This document shows, in pieces, positions 12,540 to 23,600 of a stretch of 64,000 nt of DNA (positions within the stretch are counted from its first letter, which is position 1; every line of letters begins with the position of its first letter). The stretch comes from Zygaena filipendulae. Taxonomy: Eukaryota; Arthropoda; Insecta; Lepidoptera; Zygaenidae. Both the position numbers and the translations under genes were made by a program. The notes beneath the pieces were generated by a model. It saw only the letters and a list, made by a program, of their open reading frames with translations. It was not told where the DNA came from and searched no databases. The stretch lies in assembly GCA_907165275.2 (NCBI GenBank), contig OU015659.1:8040501-8104500 (forward strand), in the 5' to 3' direction.

Positions 12540-15500
12540 GAATATCGTTACTTCTTCAAGCAATCTATGATTCCATCTTTTCTCTGTATATATATTTTGT
12601 TTTTTTATAATAATAATGAAAGCACGGATCAGAAATTTTAATGTTTTTCAGACTTAATCCGTTTTCACATACCCATACCCACCTACCTACCTACTGTTCT
12701 GCGTTTGAGAATTAAGCGAACTCTCAGAAATAATCATAGAAAGACAGAAAAAAGAGAAATTAATATAGTTCAACTAATAAATAAAATAATTCATTTACGC
12801 AAAAATCTTGGAATTTAATTCTGTTATTGTGTCAGTCTGATATTCATTAAAGTATTTTTCATCATAAAAATACTATTTTCAAGACCAAATAAAAAAGATT
12901 CAGTAGGTTTTTTAATAAAAAAGGTTAAGTAGGTCTCTTAGTTTTTTTTTTTAATAGCCGCTAGGTATATTGTTTACCTCATTAAACTGTAAACCAAAGC
13001 GGGTTTAAATTTTAATCGTGTAATCATTATCGTTTATTTTAAACTGCCAACCTTCTGTAGGTAAATATAACCTTCTACGGTCCAGCAGCCTTTCGTTCAT
13101 GTCATCATGTTTTGCCTCTTAAGTCTTATTGAATAATTTTTATATATTCTTAACTTATATAAAACCTTACAAAAGTAGAAAAAGTACTTACAAAATGTAA
13201 TTTATCCAATGATATTTCGAGTATTCACTTGAAATCCCTCTAGACTTTTTAATAATTGTGTGAACACTTTTGCGTAATTATTTAGTTTATTAAAACGCAA
13301 AAACAGCGCTTACAAGCGACTGTTGTACTGCCGCCGCTCAAATGGCGGCCCGGGCCGCGCGCGCGCATTCGTGTAGTGGTTAACATTTCTGCAGTCATAG
13401 ATCAATTAAAAATTGCTCGAGTGAACGTTGTTTTAATTGCCTAAAGTTTTACTGAAGCTATGCGGTGAACATAATATTATATGCAATTTATTTTTTCAAA
13501 TAACATGCTGTAATCTGTTATTTTATTTTATATATATATATTGGTTTTATACATAATTATGATGTTTATATACACACATAAAGAATAAAAAAAAAACAAA
13601 CTAATAATTTGTACCTACATGAAAGTCACTTTTAAGTTTGTTTATGATTTTACTACTTATTTTTTTCATTCGTAAAAATCTTACCATTATCTACCAAGTC
13701 AAGCTCAAGTCATTCAAGTCAACACATTTTTAGTCTTTCTATAACTCTTCTATATAGACGGTCAATTCGTCTGTGTGTCTGCCTGTTTTATTTAACTGAA
13801 AAAGTTTAGTGCTTGATAGACTTGAAACTAGCAAGGTTTGTAGATAAACTTTGATTTTATTTAAAGTTGATTGATTTCAATCAACTAAACAATAAGTACG
13901 TACCTAATACCTATCCTACGAAAAAACTTAGCGCCAACGAAATCACGAACAAATCTATCATAAGTACACCCTTTATTACTATTTCATTAAAAATGAGTCA
14001 ATTACGCTAGCTAATCCCTATTTTTTCCTGTTAGAATTTAAGTATCTATTTCTGCTGATTGTGGTGCTCAATAAGGTGTTTCATTCATTTCACTAAGGCA
14101 CCGTACGTTGTACGTTTAGCGAAGTTCTGCTTGATAAAATTTTTGTCTGAATGATGTTTTGTTCGCCTTATTTTGAATAATATGTGACAAAGGGTGGGAG
14201 GAGGCCTGAGTTTCGTGACGTCACATTTTAAAATTTTATACATCTTAGTGCTAAATGCCAAATTTGAAATACATATTAACGAAAAACTTAAAAAAAGTTT
14301 CAACTCTTATCTGTAAGTATTGTTGGCGAACGAAGTACCTATAACGGTTGTGTATGTGTGACCTTCCTAATGTCAAGTTAGTGGTCGATATAGCTCAGTA
14401 AGTAGCACGTATGAACTTATCAACCCTGAAAATTAAACAAATAATGAAGGAGTTGATCCTATATTCAGAGACATTATTTTCTGAATTTAAATATATTAAT
14501 GGTATTTAAATTAAATTTATATTCATAGTGGTAACCTGCTGGTAAAATTCATACTGAAGCCTACCTAACTTAAACAGTGAAAACAAACTGTTAATTTTTT
14601 GCATATTCTGAGACAAACAACTGACTGAATGATTTAACGCATCTACATTCCATGAATTAATCTTTGCACAACATGGAAAAATTGTGATCTGGGGACTGGG
14701 AAAGCACCTTTGCTGAACAAATTCTTCAGAATTTTAATTCATTATATAAATATACTTATTAAAATTAATATCTTTTATAGCTAGAAAACTGATAAACTGA
14801 TATTAAAATTTTCCTATACCTACTCGGATATTTTTTATTTATCGCTTTGTTTACGTTGTTTGATCGTCTAAATAGAATTAACATAGCAAGTTATGATAAT
14901 TTTTGACATTGTATGTTACAAGTAGGTATGTATACTTAAAAGATACATCTTATCTCTCAAAACACTGAATTATTAAATTACCTCTGTACCGGTGTCCCCG
15001 CTGCGCTGCTCGTTGTCTACTTCTTACTTTTTCTCTTTTTTCAAAAACAATAATAACAGATATTAATAAAGCATTTAATGATTTTTGTACATTATTTTTT
15101 ATTATTATAATAATTGAAAATTATTAACATCTGGTAGGTAGATAGATATCAGTCAAATAAAATACGAGAAAATAAAACTTAAAAGTCACAAATCACAAAA
15201 GATTGAATTTATTTACTTAAAGTAAATATACATTCTTTTTTCCATTCATGATTTCTTAAAGGTGTTAAAAACCTCTACAGGTTTACCCAAACACCGCCAT
15301 TCGTCTTACTTAATACGTACTTACTTACGTAGATAATACTTAGTTAAAAGTAACTAGTTCTTCGAATTGACTCTCAAAGATAATAATATATATAATCACT
15401 ACTGTTGACTCTCTCGAAAAAATATCTACTATAAATCTACTACTTTTACTCTATTTTACACCATTATTATTTAAACTATCGACGTATTCACTTTTCAGCC

Positions 15501-15760
15501 TCCAACCGCAATGCCTAGTTTGGATTCACTTTCTTGATAACTTGTAAAACTGTTAACGAAACCTCTTTTCATAATATTTATTCTGACGTTTAACACTATT
15601 TTTTTATTTAAACCTGGCGTTCTGTCAATTGTTTTATTTTTTAACCTTATACCTCAGGAAATCGTTCTGTAAGTATATGATATACCTATATCAAGTTTTC
15701 CTTTAAAGGTAAACTCGAAAATATAACAAGTATATAGATCTCTGTACTCGGATATTGATA
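12540..15760. other. AT-rich stretch without recognisable gene
   Basis: Contains the CpG patch at 13331; otherwise no motif. The 72-codon minus frame at 14085-14303 overlaps a TGACGTCA-containing repeat-like stretch and has no family resemblance. Confidence 0.55.
13331..13375. other. Isolated CpG-rich patch
   Basis: GCCGCCGCTCAAATGGCGGC then CCGGGCCGCGCGCGCGC in an AT-rich desert; GCCGCC..GGCGGC is self-complementary. No adjoining exon recognised, so a distant promoter or repeat fragment are both possible. Confidence 0.5.
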
Positions 15761-15769
15761 CTCAAGCCC

Positions 15770-15898
15770 GCTCCATATTCACGCGAGAATCTTGCGAGAG
15801 CGCGAGAAAACCTCGAGAAACTTAGCTGAGAACATCGGCTCCACATTCACGTTCTCGTTTTCTCGCGTTCTCGCAAGATTCTCGCGTGAATGTGGAGC
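15770..15898. repeat. Hairpin with 42-bp arms
   Basis: Arms 15770-15811 and 15857-15898 are reverse complements with about two mismatches, rich in TCTCGCG motifs, with a 45-bp loop. No coding content. Confidence 0.85.
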
Positions 15899-16404
15899 GT
15901 GCATCAGATATATTTTACTTGCGAATTTTCCTTATAGGAAAATCCTTGTAAACGAGAAAACAAGATTGTAACATCTGAGGAAATACATATATACATAATA
16001 TGTAGATAGGTGTATTATATTTTCTCGATTTTTGATTTTGTTTTGCCTGTTAGGTAAGATTATTTTAGTGCTTTAATACGAAAGTATAGATACATAACTT
16101 CATAGGATAAGAGGAAGCTATGAAACACTTCATTATATCAAGAGTTTTAATAACGTTTTTTACTTCTATACATGGTTTCATGACAAGATCAATTAGGTAT
16201 TTATTATTATATGTAGATCATTCTCGAACCTCGATCTAATATAGAAAGCATCTCTTAATTTGATGATAGTTTATTTGTTTAAAACGATGATTCTGAGATG
16301 GCTATCGATTTTAAAACTATCTATGGAGTTTGAACATACTTTCAAAGATTCCTAGATTAAATATTTACGTAGATTTTAATCAATTCAATTTTATTTTATT
16401 ATTT

Positions 16405-16800
16405 ACTAGCTGTTCCCCGCGGTTTCACCCGCGGCAATTTCAGAGTTCCCGCGGGAATTCCGGGATAAAAAGTACCCTATGTCCTTCTGTGTACCCAGCT
16501 GGCAACGTGCATGCCAAATTTCATCCAAATCCGTTCAGCCGTTTTTGCTTGATTGAGTAAACGTATGCGAGGATAAGAGCTCGAAAGCGCATTTTCATCC
16601 GAATTGCTTCAAATTTATCGTCACTGCTCAGCTCCTATGTGTCTTAGCGTTATGTTATATAGCCTATAACCTACCCAGGAGTATGGACTACAATCGTACC
16701 AAGTTTGGTTAAAATCCCTTCAGTAGTTTTTGACCCATGCGTGCACATACAGACAGACAGACAGACAAAAAATTTACTGATTGCATTTTTGGCATCAGTA
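16405..16800 (+). repeat. CTAGCTGT SINE, long variant
   Basis: Perfect head and core, TTCATCCAAATCCGTTCAGC block, then a second GTTAAAATCCCTTCAGTAG block and CAGACAGACAGACAGA; longer than other copies. Confidence 0.75.
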
Positions 16801-17162
16801 TCGATCACCATTCATCCTCCAATATTAATTTTGGATATATATTCAATGTACAGAATTGTCCTCTCTGCAGTTTTATTATAAGTAGGTATATAATATAGTT
16901 TTTTTGATTAGAACACAAAACAGATTACAAAACAGAAGTACCTATAATCTAAAAGTCTGACTTTAAATTTGTGGCAAAGGTAATGTTATACCTAGTACCT
17001 ACCCTGGTATACAATTCAACCAAAATTAATAAAATTGATATATTGATAAACTGATTGACATAATACCAACATAGCGCCGTAACAACTACATAGGTACCTA
17101 CCTACTATAACAAAAATTGCTCTTCTGTTACTTGAAAAAGTCATTTTTGCTCACTCTTGTCA

Positions 17163-17168
17163 TTTATT
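17163..17168 (-). terminator. Candidate polyadenylation signal for transporter A
   Basis: AATAAA on the minus strand, about 230 nt past the stop codon. AT-rich sequence makes chance matches common, so this is tentative. Confidence 0.35.
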
Positions 17169-17399
17169 TACGTAGAATCCTGCGTTTGCTTGCGATTTCA
17201 ACTCAACATTCGCAACAAAAATCAACTTTTCTCTCTTTTTGAACATATTCCTATTCTCTTTTACAATTTGAACACTGAGAGGCGAAAAGAACAGTTAAAA
17301 TTATTAGAAAAAGCTACCTTTGAAATCAACATACATATTTTAACAAATAAATAGAACTAAGTTAAACATTTTCATATACGCTTATCTAGTAATCAATCA

Positions 17400-17630
17400 T
17401 TAATCATTACATACAGGAGAATGGTCATGCTTAGGATGAACCACTTTTCGTTCACCAATTTCTTTGTTTGTCTTCAAAGGCCCGTGTTTCCAACCTGGTG
17501 GATAACCATGCTTGTCTACATCATCCCACCACTGCTGCTCTCCAGAACCCCAGATCACGTACAGGATGTTAGTACCTACTAATACGGCGAACACAGTCCA
17601 AAATGCTTTACGCCACTGCTGTATAGTTTG
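17400..17630 (-). CDS. Transporter A exon 8 (C-terminus and stop)
   Basis: Residues 440-515: QTIQQWRKAFWTVF, helix 12, then GEQQWWDDVDKHGYPPGWKHGP and a charged, His/Lys-rich cytosolic tail ending VCND and TAA at 17400-17402. Acceptor tttaacag. A 2.4-kb intron with a LINE and a TIR element precedes it. Confidence 0.92.
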   Translation of the reverse strand, partial: QTIQQWRKAFWTVFAVLVGTNILYVIWGSGEQQWWDDVDKHGYPPGWKHGPLKTNKEIGERKVVHPKHDHSPVCND

Positions 17631-20600
17631 CTGTTAAAATATAGAATGTTTTAAAATTAGATAATACAATAAAATCTTCGAAGGTTGACTGGCAGATAAT
17701 GCATTAAACCCGCCTTTTGTACCTATTGTACAAAAAGTTGAAATAAATAAATAACAACTAAATTATAAGTATTAAAACTAGCTGTCCCCCACGGTTCACT
17801 CACGGTAATTTCAGAGTTCCCGCGGTATTTCCCGGATAAATTATACATTCGAACTTTCCTCGTGAATCACTCTATCTATCTGCTATATTTTTGTATCTTT
17901 TTTGGAAAAATACTACCTATACAACGTGTTAATGAATTAACTGAAAACTAGAAAGTAGTTTGCTCAGAATCGACTAGCGAATCGATCGCACTATTTTTAA
18001 ATATAGGTTATATTTTTTCATTTTTACTAGCCCATGTCTAAATTATTTATAATTAAATATTAGGCGCGTACGCCGCCCGCAGCAAAAAAATTCGAACCGG
18101 TAGGCGCGGGCGTAGCGCTTGGAATTTCGTAAATAGGTCACCTTCAAACTAATGTTGAATAACTTTTAAAGTATAAATTTTTTCGACATAAAATATATTT
18201 TAATCATATTATTGTTTATTTTTTTAAATGGGGTTTTCAGTTAATTCATTAACACGTTGTATATAAATAAAATACTAATCCAAAAAAGTGGCAACCCTAC
18301 TACTAAGTATAATAATATTATGATTTATGGTATATTATAAAAGTAAAAGTAGACGATAGATGTTTGACTGCGATTTCTATAACGTTAGAATCGATGTTAA
18401 TTCCGATTGTAAACGTAACACTAGGAAATTCAATGAAGCAAGCAAGTATCTACTGTCCGATTAGTTCCGATTTCGAATTTTATCCAAACTAAATCTTTTA
18501 GTCTGTCCTTGCTCCATTAAAATGTTCATTACCTCTTTGATAAGCACAAAAACAATTAACTTTTTGCTATTTGTTCTATTAAGTTAAGCGAAGCGTACAA
18601 ATATACCTACCTACCTACCACTTCGCAGGAACGTCGTAGTTCAGCTTTCAGCGTTACTCAATTTAATGCAAAAATATTTTTTGAAGAAACATCTTTTTTT
18701 TCTATAATAAATGAAAACAAATACCGCAATACGAACGACAAAAAAATTCCGGCTCGTATTTCGGTATTCCGGATTGAGTAAACACAAGTTGAAGCCCTTT
18801 TTTGGGTGTCAATTTGTTCAAAGAAAGCCAACTTTAAAAAAGACATTGGGAAAAGTTTTGAGATACCTATAGGTAGGTTTTATAGTTTTTTTATAAGTAC
18901 CCAGTCATATTTTGTGTCATATATGTATTTTTTTCTGTCACTTATTCTACCATTCTTTTTTTTAGTTGATATTTTGACATGCTTAATTGTTTTTTATTTC
19001 GTTGGTTGATCATCAATTTTTTTTTATTTATTTATTTATTTAACAATTAATGCACACAAGGACAACATAAAAAGAAAGAAAGTATAAAAGTAAACATGTA
19101 CAAGGGTCATGCTTATTCCATACAATTGGAATTTCTTCCAGCAGACCCGCAACAGGAGAACCGGTTAGAATTGGCAGATCTGGTGTGCCTCAATTTGATA
19201 GAATATATAAAACACTATACAGAAATACTTAAAAAAAAAAAGAAGAATATGAATATTACCTAACAACACACATATTATTTAATAAGATGATATAAATAAT
19301 AACTTTATATACAATAAATAAATACATAATTACAAATAAATACAAAAATAAATAAATAAATACAATAACTACACAGGCAGAGACAGATAGTGTTCATTGA
19401 CTCGCTTTTTAAATAAGGAGATAGTCCTACAGTCGCGGATTTCATGAGGCAGAGAGTTCCACAAGGCAACTGCGCGGAAAGAGAAAGAAGAGGAAAAGAA
19501 TTTGGTTCTGTTGGTATTGCCAGGTACAGATAGACGTGTTTTAAGGTGTGATCTACAGACAGAATCTGGTGGTCGGAAAAAGGAAAAACGTTCACGCAGG
19601 TAGGGAGGGGAGGTTGGGCTATGCAAGATATTAAATAGTAGAAAAAGGATCCGAGTTTCCCTACGGTGGCGGATAGGAAGCCATTTGAGTTCCTTGCGAA
19701 ACTGAGAGACATGATCGAATTTTTTTAGACCAAAGATGAAGCGTATACTAAGATTCTGCAAGCGCTCCAGTTTATTCAGGAGTTCCTCGGTGGCGTCAAG
19801 GTAGCATGCGTCAGCATAATCAAGGATTTTATTTTATATAATTTTTATAGATCAAGATTTTATTTTATAAAACCAAACGGTTAAAGCGCCTGATTATAAT
19901 TATATCTGCGGAATACATAATACTGATATTTTTACTACAACTTATAAAAAGCCTACATCGTTGTGTCTATAACGTTCAGCAAAATTACATGACCTATTTT
20001 TAGCAATAAAACTGTTATAACGAGTTTTGCTTGAGTTTTTTCCAAAGAATTAATATTCAAACACAAACTTACGTCTGGTGTTAGGAAGCCAATCAAATAC
20101 GGTGTTATTATGCCTGATATAGCACCCAAGCCATTAACAAACGCTGAGCAAGTGCCAGCGTAGTTAGGTGCAATGTCCATGGCATTGATTTTCACACTGC
20201 TATAGAAACCACCCATAAAAGCCATGGATCCAATAAAGAGACCAACGGCCTCAATTCGATTGCAGCCAGAGTATGAGGCGAGAATAATGAAAATAGCTGG
20301 AACCGAAGACGCTGCAAACAAAGTAATTTAAGTTTATTCTATAGAGTTTCGGGCGATAGTTTCAATCGAAAATAATGATCCCACCAAAAACATTTTCATG
20401 TAAAATGATGCCAAGACGAGTCCACTGTCAAAAAGTAAATGTGTTTAGTTAATGTTGACCATTTCGCGAAACGGCCAAGCCCCATATTCTCACTAAGGTG
20501 TAGAGTTTGAGAAGTTAGGCCTTATAGAGTTAGGGTGTGTAGAGCTTGGCTTTACATGAGATCTGATAACTTTTTGACAGTGGACTCGTCTTGGCATCAT

Positions 20601-23600
20601 TTTACATGAAAATGTTTTTGGTGGGATTTCATTTCTTTTCGTAAGCCGAAATTGCGGAATTCTCATACAAACTTTCATCCCCTAGTTTAAGGGGTTGGGG
20701 GATAAAAGTTACAAGTTTTATAATTTTTTTGTTGTTTGTGTACTAATACTAGCTTACATGCCAAATTTCAGCTTTCTAGGACATTAGGAAGTACCCTAAG
20801 AATTTTGATGATCATCAGTGACTCAGTGACGAAATCAGGGTTTTTTAGATATGCATAAAATCTAAAGTATAAGAGCTATGCAATTAAAACTTTATATGTT
20901 TGATAAGTAAGTCCGCTATTGACTATATATCCCAAGAATTTCGTTTATCTAGTATAATCCAAACCTGAGTTATAAGGGTCGAAAAATGACAAAGCGCTTC
21001 GAGAAAAGATAGGTAGTGCTCCCGCTTCGCTTGGCTCGTCTTGGCGGGGGCATTGCCGTGCCCCCAGACAACGCTTGGATATAAACTAAACAGGACCTGT
21101 ACGAGTAAATGGGTACCTGGTAACTACAATATATTTTCTTTTGTAAATGCAGGTGCCGCCGGCATCAAATATTTTTGATGCCGATTGTTCTGCAAATACT
21201 TTTATGCAGGGATCGAAACCGCGATAGTTGCCTATACACTGTAGCTAACTACTACATCAACGGTTCTGTCAAATATTACAATATTGGTACCTAGATATGC
21301 TATAAAGTTTGTTATATTGTTTTTTCCACTTTTGCGCCTTAATGACTCGACAGATCATTATGAAATTTTACCTACAAAGTGAGGGGTACAAAATAGAATA
21401 TAGGGTACTATTTATCTCGGAATTCCCATAGGATCTCCGAAATTGACGCAGGTGAAACCGTGGGGAACAGCTAGTATTGTATTTAAGAAAAAAAAAACTA
21501 CTTACAAACTGTTGTGTATATCTTTCTCCCAGTGGTAATACTGTGCCATTTTTTCCTTATGCACAAGTCACAAAAACTAGCAAATATGAAGCTGCAGACG
21601 TACATAACAATATAGGGCAGCGCGGACATGAGTCCAGTCTCTTTGATGTTGAACTTGAGGACGTCAGAGAAATACTTGGGAAGGTCAGTGATCATCGTGA
21701 AGTAGCCCCAGTCATGGCCGACCTGAGGTATCGAAGCAGGAAAAATTAGAGGAAACTTAAATAAACTCCTTGCAATCTTAAACTTCCAGGAAGTCAAAGA
21801 GAACAAAAAGTAGACGTAGCATTTGTATGCAATATTCTAAAATTTGCATTCCATGGACGGGCCGAAATTGCACACATTATAAAGTCTTGGTAACTTCTAA
21901 ATACCACACAGTCCAGCTGGGTTTATAATTGGCGACTTCTTACTTGACCATTTTTCTTATAAAATGAATGAATAAATTTTTAAACTTACAGCTGCAAATA
22001 CAAGAACCCATAACGGTGCAGACCGTAGGAGCGCTTTGAAAGGCACTGGAGCCAATTTTTTGTGAAGACCCGATGCTGCTATATTGGCATTCAAAAAGTC
22101 ACGCTCTTTATCTGATATGAAAGGATGTGTATTTGGCGTACTGAAGCAAAGTAAAACCTGGAAATATTTTTAATTTAAGTAGATATTTGAAAAAAATATT
22201 TTTTACTGTCTCATCTACTGTGGATCTACAGCATTTGTTTTTTTTTTTTTATTGCAAACAAGCTGGGTATTTGCCCGCAGCTCATCTGATGGTGAGTGAG
22301 TGGGGTTGAAGGTTCAAAAAATACCTAGCCCGGAATGAGACCTCAAGAGAGGCTGCCGGAACACACCGTCAGGTACTTGGCGACAGAATTTCAACTTAAA
22401 GATGGTAGTTAGCCAGCTGGGCACTAGACAGTGCCCTACAACCATGCTTTTCTCACAAATTTTCCTTCACTGACAGCTCCAGCTCATTTTTAGGGTTTAA
22501 ACTTTAAACCTACGCTAACGCACCAATCACTGACCTGTCATTGCTCAACTTCATTACACTTCATTACATTTGATTTGTTCATTCATTCGCTTTGTTTTTA
22601 AAGTGTCATCTGGTTATTCTGATCAAGTTTCGTTCTTACCCAAAACAAAAACCATATGATGCCTAAGCCACCGAAGACATAAAAGACATTTGCCCAGTCA
22701 CCGTTATCTGCTAGTAATAAGCCGGAGATATATGGTCCAGCGATATTGCCAATTTGCGCCCCGCCAAATATCATCGCTCCGAATCGAGAACGCTCTGACG
22801 GTGGGACCCAGCGCGCCAATAACAAAACAAACGCTGGAGTCACTGGCCCCTGAAAGTATGGTACAAGTTTCTTTTGTTTAGTTTGTATGTGAACAAAAAT
22901 ATGTAACTACTAGCTGGTCCTCTCGGTTTCACCCATGATAAGTTGGGGAATTCTGGGATAAAAAGTACCCTATGTATGTATGCAAAATACACGTTGTCAG
23001 GGGTACAGGGTTCATGATGATCGGTTGAGCCGTTAAGGCGTTGAAAGTGGAACAAACAAACTCACTTTCACATTTATAATATTAGTAAGGATTTATTTGC
23101 TCCTCTGCGGTTTCATTTGCACGGATTTCGCAACTCCCTTGGGATCTCTATCCTATGTCAGTAATGCCAGTGATTACCCCCTACATCCAAACTTACAAAC
23201 TTTACCTCTTAATAATATACGAAGTACCCTGCTCCCCTTCTGGATTACAATTTAATGGTGAAAGAGTTTTTGAAATCGGTCCAGTACTTTTTGAGTTAAT
23301 TCGTAACAAACCCACAAAATATCAAATTCCTTTTTATAATATTAGTATAGATTAGCTGTTCCTCGCGGTATTTCCCGCGGTAATTTAGGAGTTCCCGCGG
23401 GAATTCCGAGTTACAACATGTTACTCACAGATCTCTTTGATAGGTATCGGTTTTGAAAAAAGCCTAACTAGAAAGTCGGGATGTTCTCGTAAAATTGAAC
23501 GATATCTTTATTTTCGGAATGTTGTCAAACTTTACGAACCTCACCAAAACCTTCGACAACTCTTATTATGAACAGTCCCGTGGCACCACCCACTTTTACT

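Noticed and set aside
14085..14303. Short minus-strand frame starting with a signal-peptide-like stretch
   Set aside because: No supporting splice structure or homology; it overlaps a repeat-like TGACGTCA segment, and chance hydrophobic starts are common in AT-rich DNA.
21477..21749. Plus-strand open frame over transporter A exon 6
   Set aside because: Shadow of the real minus-strand exon.
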